Assembly (NCBI RefSeq): GCF_002865585.1
Contig: NZ_CP025581.1
Coordinates: 434,001-498,000, forward strand
DNA length: 64,000 bases
Reading direction: 5' to 3'
From: Nocardioides houyundeii
Lineage (GTDB): Bacteria > Actinomycetota > Actinomycetes > Propionibacteriales > Nocardioidaceae
Program-made: the position numbers and the translations under genes
The notes under the pieces: generated by a model
Told to the model about the DNA's origin: nothing
Database searches by the model: none
The model's input: only the letters and a program-made list of their open reading frames with translations
Shown here: positions 44,656 through 53,443 of the stretch, in pieces
How positions within the stretch are numbered: the stretch's first letter is position 1
Layout: every line of letters begins with the position of its first letter

Positions 44656-46105
44656 GCGCCGTGGTGGCCGGTGACGTGCGCCAGGTCCGGGCTCCGGCCG
44701 ACGGCGAGCTGCTCGGCGAGGTCGCCGCGCTGGCGGTCCAGGCGGTGCCCGAGGTGGTGTTCACCGCCCGCCGGGCGCTGCCCGACTGGGCCGCCGCGGC
44801 CCCGCACGCCCGGGCCGACCTGCTCCTCGCCGCCGCCGACGAGCTGGCCGGCATGGTGGAGGAGCTCGCCGTCCGGCACGCGAGGGAGTCCGGCAAGATC
44901 GCTCCGCAGGCGCTGCACGAGGTCCGCGGCGCGGTGGCGCTGCTGCGCCGCAACGCCGAGCTGGGCCGGATGGCCGCGGGCGAGCTCGCCCCCACCGGCA
45001 GCCTGCCGGGCGGGGAGCGGGACATCACCCTCGTCGAGCGGGTGCCGCTCGGCGTGGTGGTCGCGGTCATCCCCTTCAACTTCCCCGTCGAGCTGACCAT
45101 GGAGAAGGCCGCGGCGGCGCTCGCGGTCGGCAACGTGGTGGTGGTCAAGCTGCCGCCGCAGAACCCGCTGACCACAGCGGCCGTCCTCGACGTCCTGGCC
45201 CGCCACCTGCCGTCCGGGGTGGTCCAGCAGGTGTACGCCGACGTGCCGGCGTCCGCGGCGCTGTGCAGCGCTCCGGGCGTGGACGCGGTCTCGCTGACCG
45301 GCTCGGTGGCTGCGGGCCAGGCGGTGGCCGCAGCAGCCGCCCCGCTGCTGCGCCCGCTGCACTTTGAGCTCGGCGGCAACGGTGCCGCCATCGTGCGCGC
45401 CGACGCCGACCTGGAGCACGTGGTCTCGGAGTCGCTGCGCGGTCGGCTGCTGATGAACGGCCAGGCGTGCGCGGCCACCAAGCGGCTGATCGTGCACCGC
45501 TCGGTCGCCGCCGAGCTGACCGAGCGACTGGTCGCGGCGCTGGCCCCGGTGATCCCGACCGACCCGCTCGCCGAGGGTGCCCTGCTCGGCCCGCTGATCG
45601 ACGCCGCCTCCGCGGCCCGGGTCGAGACCCAGGTGCAGTGGGCGGTTGACGCCGGGGCCCGGCGGGTGCTCGGGAGGGCGCCCGACGGCGCCTTCTTCGC
45701 GCCCACCGTGCTGGCCGACGTACCGCACCAGGCAGCGGTGCTGCACGACGACGAGATCTTCGGCCCGGTCTTCCCGGTCGCCGTCGTCGACGACGACGAG
45801 CAGGCCCTCGCCCTGGCCAACGACACCCGGCTGCGGCTCACCGCCGCCGTCTTCTCCGCCGACCTGCCCACCGCGCTGGCGATGGCGGGACGGCTGGACT
45901 TCGGGGAGTGGTGGTCAACGGCACCAACAACTACCGGCCGCCGATCGTGCCGTTCGGCGGCGTCGACCTGGCCGGAGCCGGCCGCGAGGGCCTGGGCTGG
46001 ACGCTCTCGGAGCTGACCCGCACCAAGTTCATCGCCCTGCGCGGCGTACGCCCGGCGGGCACCGTCCCGGTGCCCGCGACCCTGAGCACCGGAGGAACCC
46101 CGTGA
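44652..46105 (+). pseudogene. Aldehyde dehydrogenase broken by one frameshift
   Basis: About 484 residues across two frames. The first (to about 45908) carries NFPVELTMEKAAAALA, the FELGGNGAA segment with the general-base Glu near residue 240, and GQACAATKR with the catalytic Cys near 272. It ends in LDFGEW, whereas the second frame continues VVNGTNNYRPPIVPFGGVDLAGAGREG, the typical ALDH end. One missing base near 45906-45912 explains the break. NAD(P)-dependent oxidation of an aldehyde, presumably the semialdehyde made by the next-gene aminotransferase. Overlaps both neighbours by four bases. May be an assembly error. Confidence 0.85.
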
Positions 46106-47352
46106 TCGACCCCGCCCCCACGATGACCGAAGCTGAGGCGGACTCCTACCGCGACCGCTTCGTGGCCCACCTGTCCCAGACCGTGCCGGGTCGCAAGGAG
46201 TTCGTGGTGGCCAGCGCCTCGGGCTGCTGGGTCACCACCACCGACGGCCGCTCCTACCTCGACATGACCTCGGGCATCGGCGTCGCCAACGTCGGCCACT
46301 GCCACCCCGACGTGGTGGCCGCGATCACCGCCCAAGCCGCGCGCTACTCCCACGTCAACGTCTACGGCCGGTTCGTGGTCCCCGAGCAGGTCGAGATGGT
46401 GGAGCGGCTGGTCTCGGTCGCCGGCGGGCTCGACATGGCCTACCTGACCTCCTCGGGCGCCGAGTCCACCGAGTGCGCCCTCAAGCTGGCGCGCAAGCAC
46501 ACCGGGCGGCCCAAGTTCGTCGCGTTCGAGCGCAGCTACCACGGCCGCACCCTGGGGGCGCTGTCGGTGAGCTGGCGCGAGGAGTGGCGCAAGCCCTTCG
46601 AGCCGCTGCTCGAGGAGGTCGCCTTCGCGCCGTACGACGACCTGGCCGCCGCCGCGGCGGTGATCGACGAGCACACCGCCGCGGTGATCGTGGAGCCGAT
46701 CCAGGGCGAGGGCGGCATCCGGGTGCCCTCGGACGACTTCCTGCCCGGTCTGCGCCGACTGTGCGACGAGGCCGGAGCCCTGCTCATCATCGACGAGGTC
46801 CAGGGCGGCATGGGCCGTTCCGGCCAGTGGTTCGCCCACCAGCACTGGGGCGTGCTGCCCGACATCATCACCACCGCCAAGGCGGTCGGCGGCGGACTGC
46901 CGCTGGGTGCGGTGCTGGCCCGCTCGGAGGTCTTCGAGACCTTCACCGACCCGCCGCTGTCGCACCTGACCACGATGGGCGGCAACCCCGTGGCGTGCGC
47001 CGCCGGGATCGCGGCCTTCGACATCATCGCCGACGGACTCCTGGACCACGTCGACTCCGTCGGCGAGCACCTGCGCGGTGCCCTGCGCGGCCTGGCCGCC
47101 GACTTCGGCGGCCTCGTCGTCGACGTCCGCGGCAAGGGCCTGTGGAACGCCATCGAGCTCTCCGTGGACGCCAACCCGGTGGTGCGCCGGCTCCAGGAGC
47201 TGGGGGTGCTGGTCGGCTCGGTGCTCAACCAGTCCGGGACCATCCGGATCATGCCGCCGCTGGTGATCAGCGTGGCCGAGGTCGACCAGTTCGTCGCCGC
47301 CCTGCGCACCGTGCTGGCCGCCGTCGCGGCCCAGGAGGGCACGGCGGCATGA
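46102..47352 (+). CDS. Class III aminotransferase (PLP, omega-amino acid type)
   Basis: 416 residues. PLP-binding features: MAYLTSSGAESTECALKLARKHTG near residues 113-136, then ERSYHGRTLG, IVEPIQGEGGI, LLIIDEVQGGMGRSGQW and the PLP-lysine motif TTAKAVGGGLPLG near 256-268. Typical of 4-aminobutyrate/beta-alanine transaminases. GTG 46102 with GGAGGAA just upstream is preferred over ATG 46123. Coupled by overlap to the aldehyde dehydrogenase and the deaminase. It likely converts a terminal amine to an aldehyde. Confidence 0.9.
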   Translation: MIDPAPTMTEAEADSYRDRFVAHLSQTVPGRKEFVVASASGCWVTTTDGRSYLDMTSGIGVANVGHCHPDVVAAITAQAARYSHVNVYGRFVVPEQVEMVERLVSVAGGLDMAYLTSSGAESTECALKLARKHTGRPKFVAFERSYHGRTLGALSVSWREEWRKPFEPLLEEVAFAPYDDLAAAAAVIDEHTAAVIVEPIQGEGGIRVPSDDFLPGLRRLCDEAGALLIIDEVQGGMGRSGQWFAHQHWGVLPDIITTAKAVGGGLPLGAVLARSEVFETFTDPPLSHLTTMGGNPVACAAGIAAFDIIADGLLDHVDSVGEHLRGALRGLAADFGGLVVDVRGKGLWNAIELSVDANPVVRRLQELGVLVGSVLNQSGTIRIMPPLVISVAEVDQFVAALRTVLAAVAAQEGTAA

Positions 47353-48773
47353 GCACCGAGTTCCTGGTGCGCGGTCGCTACGTGCTGACCATGGCCGGGC
47401 TGCCCGGCCCGGGCGAGCGGGACCGTACGCCGGGGGCGCACCTGGACGGCGTGCTCGCCGACGCGTGCGTGCACGTGCGCGACGGGGAGATCGTCGCGGT
47501 CGACGACGCCGCGCGCCTGGTTGCCGCCCACCCCGCGTTGCCGGTGCACGGTGACGGCACCGGCCTGGTCATCCCCGGTCTGGTCTCCACCCACACCCAC
47601 CTCTCCGAGGGCCTGGCCACCGGGATGGGCTCGGAGCTCTCGCTCTTCGAGTGGGGCGAGGGGATCGTCGGCCCCGTCGGGGCGGTGCTGACCCGCGAGG
47701 ACGCCGCCGAGGGCACCGCCCTCAAGGCGGTCGAGATGCTCATGTCGGGCGTCACCTGCGTCAACGACATGTTCTGCCACAACCACGTGGGCTCCCGGGC
47801 CAGCCTGGGCGTGGTCGACGGGCTGACCCGGGCCGGGCTGCGCGGGGTGGTCTCCTTCGGGGCCGAGGACGTGGGCCTCGCCGAGCCCGGCAGCGAGGCC
47901 GCCGCCGCGGTGGTCGCCGACGTGCTGGCCGAGCAGGTGGACCTGGCCACCCAGGTCGCCGGCGCCCCGCTGCTGGAGTTCAGGTACGGCGTCGGCACCC
48001 TGCTGGGCCAGACGGACGAGCTGCTGGCCGCCGGCGTCGACCTCTGCCGGCAGCGCGGCTGGGGTGTGCACACCCACCTGGCCGAGGTGCGCGAGGAGCT
48101 CACCGCCGCCCGCGCCCGGTGGGGACACCGCACGGTGGAGCACGCCGAGCGCCTGGGGATGTTCGAGCGGCCGCTCATCGCCGGGCACGGGGTCTGGCTC
48201 ACCGAGGCCGACGTCGCCTCGCTGGCGCGCCACGACGTGGCGATCGCGCACAGCCCGGTGGCCAACATGATCCTCGGCTCCGGTGTCTGCCCGGTGCCGC
48301 GGCTGCGTGCCGCCGGCGTGACCGTCGGCATCGGCACCGACGGTGCCGCCTCCAACGACGGCCAGGACATGCTCCAGGCGCTCAAGATGGCGGCGCTGCT
48401 GCAGAAGGTGCACCACCTCGACCCGTTGGTCGTCGACGCCCTCGACGTGCTGACGATGGCCACCATCGACGGTGCCCGCGCCCTGGGCCTGGACCACCTG
48501 GTCGGCTCCCTGGAGCCCGGCAAGCGCGCCGACCTGGTGCTGCTCCAGGACACCGTGGAGGTGGCGGTGCTGCACGACCCGGTCTCCCAGCTGGTCTACG
48601 GCGCCTCGCCGCGGGCGGTCCGCGACGTCTGGGTCGACGGCGTCCAGGTGGTCCTCGACCATGCCTGCGTCTCCGTCGACGAGGCCGCTCAGATCGAGCG
48701 GTGCCGTCCGCTCGCCGCCCGGCTCGGCCGCGACGCGGGGCTGGTGGCCGCGGGGCACTCGGTGATCGGGTGA
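47349..48773 (+). CDS. Amidohydrolase, ATZ/TRZ-type aminohydrolase
   Basis: 474 residues. Metal-site motifs: STHTHLSEG near residues 80-88, HTHLAEVREE near 240, GHGVWL near 278, and IGTDGAASNDGQDML near 328-342. These match the ATZ/TRZ and S-adenosylhomocysteine/5'-methylthioadenosine deaminase group. A zinc- or iron-dependent deaminase (or dechlorinase) of a ring nitrogen base is expected; guanine, cytosine or modified purine substrates are all possible. Overlaps neighbours by four bases on both sides. Confidence 0.9.
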   Translation: MSTEFLVRGRYVLTMAGLPGPGERDRTPGAHLDGVLADACVHVRDGEIVAVDDAARLVAAHPALPVHGDGTGLVIPGLVSTHTHLSEGLATGMGSELSLFEWGEGIVGPVGAVLTREDAAEGTALKAVEMLMSGVTCVNDMFCHNHVGSRASLGVVDGLTRAGLRGVVSFGAEDVGLAEPGSEAAAAVVADVLAEQVDLATQVAGAPLLEFRYGVGTLLGQTDELLAAGVDLCRQRGWGVHTHLAEVREELTAARARWGHRTVEHAERLGMFERPLIAGHGVWLTEADVASLARHDVAIAHSPVANMILGSGVCPVPRLRAAGVTVGIGTDGAASNDGQDMLQALKMAALLQKVHHLDPLVVDALDVLTMATIDGARALGLDHLVGSLEPGKRADLVLLQDTVEVAVLHDPVSQLVYGASPRAVRDVWVDGVQVVLDHACVSVDEAAQIERCRPLAARLGRDAGLVAAGHSVIG

Positions 48774-50350
48774 CCCGCCGTACCGCGGGGATCGTCGGGG
48801 GCGGGCACAACGCCCTCGTCGGCGCCGTCACCCTGGCCCGGGCAGGTCTGGACGTCACCGTGCTGGAGCAGGCTGACGAGGTCGGCGGCTGCCTGTGGAC
48901 CCAGCGGCACGCCACCGGGGTGCTGCTGGAGCGGGGAGCCTGGGAGCACGGCGGGGTGCGCGAGGTGGCCGACGCCCTGCGGCTCGCCGAGCACGGCCTG
49001 GAGTACGTCGACCACCCGCTGCTGGCCGGCTTCGTGTTCGGTGACGGCGAGCGCCGGCTGTTCTGGTCCGACGTGGACCGCACCGCCGCGGAGCTCGGCG
49101 CGGACGGGCCGGCGTACCGGGCACTGGTGGAGCGGGCCGGGTCGCTGTTCGGGATGCTCGACGCCTTCCCGGCGCCGCCGACGCTGACCGAGGTGGCCGC
49201 GGCGCTGGCCGGCCTGCGCGGCGGCGACGACCTCTTCCGCTCGCTGCTGATGCCGGCCGAGACCTTGCTCTCCGCCACCTTCGAGGACCCCCACCTGGTG
49301 ACCGCCCTGGGCCTCTACGCCTCCCACTCCCAGGTGCCGGTGTGGGCACCCGGCTCGGGGATGATGGCGCTGGTCCTGCCCAGCGGGCACGGCCACACCT
49401 CCTGCCGCCCGGTCGGCGGGTCGGGGGCGCTGCCGGCCGCGCTCCGGGCCGCGCTGGAGGCGGCCGGTGGCCGGGTGCGCACCGGCGCGCTGGTGACCGC
49501 GCTGGCGCCCGCAGCAGCGGGTGGCGGGACCGTGACCCTGGCCTCGGGCGAGCAGCTGGCGTTCGACGTGGTCGTCTCCTCGGTCGACCTGCCCCGCACC
49601 TCGGCGCTGCTGGGCGCCGCGGCGCCCCGGATGCAGCGCTCGTCCGTGGGGCTGCACAGCGGCCACTTCAACATCTGCGAGCTCACCGTCTCGCTGGTCT
49701 ACTCCACCCCGCCCGACCTGCCCGCGATGGCGGTCGACCCGGCGGCGGTCTGGTTCGCCGCCGACCGGCTCGAGGACCTGCGTCGCGGCTTCGGCGAGGT
49801 GGTCGCCGGCCGGCTGCCGTCCTCGCCCTGGTCGATGGTGGGCCAGGTCGCCCAGCCCCCGGACGTCGCCGGGGGAGCGGTCTGGCTCTCCTCCATCGTG
49901 CCGCTGCACCGGGCCGACGGCCCCTGGACGCCGGTCGCCGAGCGCGCCGCCGCCGACCACGTCATCGACTCCGTGGCCCGCATCCTGGGGGTCGACCTGC
50001 GAGCGCACCTGGTCGACGTGGTGGTCAGCGGACCGGCCACCTGGGGGGAGCGGCTCGCCGGCGACGGCAACCCCAACCACCTGGACAACACCATCGACCA
50101 GCTGCTCGGCTGGCGTCCGCCGGGCCACGCCGACCTGACCACCGAGCTCGACTGGCTCCACCTCACCGGAGCCGGCCAGAACCCCGGCGGCGGCCTCAGC
50201 GGCGCCTCCGGCCTGGCGGCGGCCGCGAGCGTCCTCTCCGCCGGGCCGGGCCGGCGTACCGGCGCGGTCTCCCGCCTCTCGGCCGAGGTCCGCGGGCTCA
50301 CCCGCGGCCTGTCCGCCTACCGCTCGATGCGCAAAGGAACCCTGCGATGA
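48770..50350 (+). CDS. FAD-dependent oxidoreductase, PYROXD2/phytoene-desaturase-like
   Basis: 526 residues. N-terminal Rossmann motif GIVGGGHNALVGAVTLARAG near residues 7-26, with VLEQADEVGGCLWT after it. Later PVGGSGALPAALRAALEAAGGRVRTGALV and the C-terminal LHLTGAGQNPGGGLSGASGLAAA (second FAD motif) are present. This is the wording of amine-oxidase/CrtI-like NAD(P)/FAD proteins close to PYROXD2. It would oxidise a C-C or C-N bond of the intermediate. GTG start overlapping the deaminase stop. Confidence 0.88.
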   Translation: MTRRTAGIVGGGHNALVGAVTLARAGLDVTVLEQADEVGGCLWTQRHATGVLLERGAWEHGGVREVADALRLAEHGLEYVDHPLLAGFVFGDGERRLFWSDVDRTAAELGADGPAYRALVERAGSLFGMLDAFPAPPTLTEVAAALAGLRGGDDLFRSLLMPAETLLSATFEDPHLVTALGLYASHSQVPVWAPGSGMMALVLPSGHGHTSCRPVGGSGALPAALRAALEAAGGRVRTGALVTALAPAAAGGGTVTLASGEQLAFDVVVSSVDLPRTSALLGAAAPRMQRSSVGLHSGHFNICELTVSLVYSTPPDLPAMAVDPAAVWFAADRLEDLRRGFGEVVAGRLPSSPWSMVGQVAQPPDVAGGAVWLSSIVPLHRADGPWTPVAERAAADHVIDSVARILGVDLRAHLVDVVVSGPATWGERLAGDGNPNHLDNTIDQLLGWRPPGHADLTTELDWLHLTGAGQNPGGGLSGASGLAAAASVLSAGPGRRTGAVSRLSAEVRGLTRGLSAYRSMRKGTLR

Positions 50351-51414
50351 CTGTTCTCCCGCCCGCCGCCCCGACCCCCGCCCCGACCCCCGCCCCGGCC
50401 GCCGACGGCGAGCTCGGTGTCTTCGACGTGATCGACCTGATGACCGGCTACCAGGGCGCAGCCACCCTGACCGCCGCCGCGCGGCTCGGGGTCTTCGACC
50501 TCCTGGTCCAAGGTCCCCGGCTGACCGAGGAGGTCTCGACCCTCCTCGAGCTGGACCCGCTGGCCACCCGTGCGCTGCTGGACTCCCTGGTGGGCCTGCA
50601 CCTGCTCCAGGTCGACGACGACCTCTACTTCGTCACCCCGGTCGCGGCCCGGCTCACCCACGGCGGTGACCTGCGCCTGGTCGCGGAGAAGGAGGCGTTC
50701 TTCGCCCGCGCCTGGCTCGACCTGGAGGAGTCGGTCCGGTCCGGCACCCCGCGGCTCGACCCGTGGGCCTCGCGCCTGGTCTCCGACCCGGCACAGGCCC
50801 GTGAGTTCCTCCGCGCGCTGCTGGTGCTGGCCGACGAGACCGGCCCCGACCTGGCGCGGCTGGTCTCGCCCGGGATGCGGGTGGCCGACCTCGGCGGGGG
50901 CCTCGGGGCGTACGCCGTGCGGCTCGCCGCGGCCGGGGCCTCGGTCACCGTGGCGGACCTGCCGCTGGTCGCGCAGTGGTGCGCCGAGGAGGTCCCGGAC
51001 CGGGTCGCGGCGCTGGGGCTGGGCGCGGAGGTGGCCGGGCTGGTCACGGTGCGCCCGGTCGACCTGCTCGCCGTCGAGGCAGCCTCGACGCTGGGCGCGG
51101 GCTACGACGTGGTCCTGCTCTCCCACCTGCTGCACGACCTCACCGACGAGGACTGCCACCGCGTGCTGTCGCTGGCCGCCACGATCGTGGCACCCGGAGG
51201 GCGGGTGGTGGTCTTCGAGCTGCCAGGGGACCCGCCGGGGGCGTTCGGCCCGATGTTCGACCTGATGATGGAGGTGGAGACCCCGGGCCGGGCCCGGCGG
51301 CTGTCCGAGCTGGTGGGGCTGATGACCGACGCCGGGTTGACCGATGTGGCCGTCGACCCGGCGTACTCGTTGCCGCACGGGGTGGTCGTCGGGCGGCCGG
51401 GGGATACGGTCTAG
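50347..51414 (+). CDS. SAM-dependent O-methyltransferase family protein
   Basis: 355 residues. After a Pro/Ala-rich start comes a dimerisation-type helical domain (GYQGAATLTAAARLGVFDLL, LDPLATRALLDSLVGLHLL). The SAM-binding motif VADLGGGLGAYAVRLAAAGASVTVADLPLV lies near residues 179-208, followed by YDVVLLSHLLHDLTDEDCHRVL. Matches the plant-type/hydroxyneurosporene O-methyltransferase family. ATG overlaps the oxidoreductase stop. Acts last in the coupled run, so it may methylate the product. Confidence 0.9.
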   Translation: MTVLPPAAPTPAPTPAPAADGELGVFDVIDLMTGYQGAATLTAAARLGVFDLLVQGPRLTEEVSTLLELDPLATRALLDSLVGLHLLQVDDDLYFVTPVAARLTHGGDLRLVAEKEAFFARAWLDLEESVRSGTPRLDPWASRLVSDPAQAREFLRALLVLADETGPDLARLVSPGMRVADLGGGLGAYAVRLAAAGASVTVADLPLVAQWCAEEVPDRVAALGLGAEVAGLVTVRPVDLLAVEAASTLGAGYDVVLLSHLLHDLTDEDCHRVLSLAATIVAPGGRVVVFELPGDPPGAFGPMFDLMMEVETPGRARRLSELVGLMTDAGLTDVAVDPAYSLPHGVVVGRPGDTV

Positions 51415-51482
51415 AGGGAGCAGGAGCGACCCGGGGCACGCCGCGGGTCGGGTCCTGAGGGCCACCAACGAGAGGCAACCTC

Positions 51483-52511
51483 ATGCACGTGGGCGTCGAC
51501 AGCTTCGTCTCCACCGTCACCGACCCCAGGACCGGCCACGTGGTCGGCCCGGCGGAGCGGATGGAGCACCTGCTGGAGGAGATCGCGCTCGCCGACCGGG
51601 TGGGGCTGTACTCCTTCGGCATCGGCGAGCACCACCGCAGCGAGTACTACGACTCCGCGCCGCCGGTCATCCTGGCTGCCGCGGCCGCGCGCACCGAGCG
51701 GATCCGGCTGGGCAGCGCGGTGACCGTGCTCAGCGCCGCCGACCCGGTGCGGATCTTCCAGCAGTTCGCCACGCTCGACCTGATCTCCAAGGGCCGCATC
51801 GACCTGGTGGTCGGCCGGGGCTCCTTCACCGAGGCGTTCCCGCTGTTCGGCCTGGACCTGGCCGACTACGACTCGCTGTTCGCCGAGAAGCTGGAGCTGC
51901 TGCTCAAGATCCGGGACGAGACCGAGGTGACCTGGTCCGGGCGGCACCGCCCGGCGCTGCGGCGGCAGCCGGTCTACCCGCGCCCCCTGCAGGACCCGTT
52001 GCCCATCTGGGTCGGGGTGGGCGGCACCCCGGAGTCCTTCGTCCGCGCGGGACTGCTCGGCCTGCCGCTGATGGTGGCGATCATCGGTGGCGAGCCGCGC
52101 CAGTTCGCGCCGCTGGTCGACCTCTACCGGCGGGCGGGCGCCGAGGCGGGGCACCCGCCGGAGCGGCTGCAGGTTGGCATCCACGTCTTCGGCTTCGTCG
52201 CCGAGAGCACCCGGGCGGCCGCCGACACCATCTATCCCGGCTGGGAGGAGATGTTCGCCAAGATCGCCCGGGAGCGCGGGTTCGCCCAGCCCAGCCGGCG
52301 CCAGTTCGACGCCACCTCCGGGCCGGACGGGGCCTTCTTCATGGGTGACCCGGAGACGGTCGCGACCAAGATCCGGCGCGTCTCGGAGCAGCTGGGCGGG
52401 GTGGACCGGCTCTCGCTGCAGATGACCAACCCGCGGCTGGCCCACGAGGACCTGCTCCGCGGCATCGAGCTGCTCGGCACCGAGGTGGCGCCCCGGGTGG
52501 CCTCGGTCTAG
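51483..52511 (+). CDS. LLM-class (luciferase-like) flavin-dependent oxidoreductase
   Basis: 342 residues: a TIM-barrel LLM protein. VGLYSFGIGEHHRSEYYDSAPPVILAAAAARTERIRLGSAVTVLSAADPVRIFQQFATLDLISKGR near residues 40-105 is the conserved F420/FMN barrel. DVVVGRGSF-type wording and GTPESFVRAGLLG follow. No ribosome-binding site is strong (AGAGGCAACCTC precedes ATG 51483). It follows the methyltransferase after 69 bases, so it may or may not belong to the same transcript. Oxidation of an unknown substrate. Its TAG stop shares the bases CTAG with the stop of the convergent fdhD. Confidence 0.88.
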   Translation: MHVGVDSFVSTVTDPRTGHVVGPAERMEHLLEEIALADRVGLYSFGIGEHHRSEYYDSAPPVILAAAAARTERIRLGSAVTVLSAADPVRIFQQFATLDLISKGRIDLVVGRGSFTEAFPLFGLDLADYDSLFAEKLELLLKIRDETEVTWSGRHRPALRRQPVYPRPLQDPLPIWVGVGGTPESFVRAGLLGLPLMVAIIGGEPRQFAPLVDLYRRAGAEAGHPPERLQVGIHVFGFVAESTRAAADTIYPGWEEMFAKIARERGFAQPSRRQFDATSGPDGAFFMGDPETVATKIRRVSEQLGGVDRLSLQMTNPRLAHEDLLRGIELLGTEVAPRVASV

Positions 52512-53347
52512 CGGTCCGCGGCCGGCGGTCCCGTGACCCGGTCGGGATGGGAGTAGAGGTTCACGCTGGCCCCGCGGGAGAACGCCGCCAGCGTCAGGCC
52601 GCACTCCTCGGCGAGCGCGACGGCCAGGGACGAGGGAGCGCTGACGGCCGTGAGCACCGGGATGCCGGCCATGGCGGCCTTCTGCACCAGCTCGAACGAG
52701 GCCCGCCCCGACACCTGGAGCACGCTGTCGCTCAGCGGCAGCCCGCCCTCGCGCAGCGCGGCCCCGACGACCTTGTCCACCGCGTTGTGCCGCCCCACGT
52801 CCTCCCGCACCAGCAGCAGCTCGCCGTCGGGGCTGAAGAGCCCCGCCGCGTGCACCCCGCCGGTGCTGCCGAAGAGCTCCTGCTTGGCCCGCATCGTGTC
52901 CGGCAGGCCCAGCAGCACGCCGAGGTCGATCCTCCCGGCGTCCGGGTCCAGCACGTACGGCGACTTCTTGCGCACCTCGTCGATGGAGCTGGTCCCGCAG
53001 ATCCCGCAGGCCGAGCTGGTCACCACGTTGCGGGCCGAGGCCGGCGGCCGGGCACCGGCTCCCAGGCCTGCCTCGATGACGTTGAACGTCTGGTTGCCCT
53101 CCTCGTCGGTGCCGGCGCAGTAGCGCATCGAGGTGAGGTCGTTGGGGTGGCTCACGATCCCCTCGGCGACCAGGAACCCGGCGACCAGGTCGAAGTCGTC
53201 CCCCGGCGTGCGCATCGTGGTGGTGAACGGCGTCGACCCCAGCCGGATCTCCAGCGGCTCCTCCGCGGCGATGCGCTCCTCCCGGCGCGTCCGGGCACCC
53301 GCCGCGGTCGCCACCACGATGCGCCTGCGAGCAGTCCTGCGTCCCAT
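52508..53347 (-). CDS. fdhD: Formate dehydrogenase accessory sulfurtransferase
   Basis: 279 residues from ATG 53347 (MGRRTARRR, the usual beginning). FdhD passes sulfur from IscS to the molybdenum cofactor of formate dehydrogenase. The SACGICGTSSID motif with C-x2-C near residues 115-126 is present, then DVGRHNAVDKVVG near 200-212 and SGRASFELVQKAAMAG near 225-240. A longer start (53407) lacks support. No formate dehydrogenase gene is in the window. Confidence 0.93.
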   Translation of the reverse strand: MGRRTARRRIVVATAAGARTRREERIAAEEPLEIRLGSTPFTTTMRTPGDDFDLVAGFLVAEGIVSHPNDLTSMRYCAGTDEEGNQTFNVIEAGLGAGARPPASARNVVTSSACGICGTSSIDEVRKKSPYVLDPDAGRIDLGVLLGLPDTMRAKQELFGSTGGVHAAGLFSPDGELLLVREDVGRHNAVDKVVGAALREGGLPLSDSVLQVSGRASFELVQKAAMAGIPVLTAVSAPSSLAVALAEECGLTLAAFSRGASVNLYSHPDRVTGPPAADR

Positions 53348-53443
53348 CCTCGCCACGTACCCTTCTGCCGGGATCTGAGCCCTCGCGGAAGCCTCCGCTC
53401 GAGTCACCCGTCCACGGTAGCCAGCCGCCGGTAGACGTTCGCC

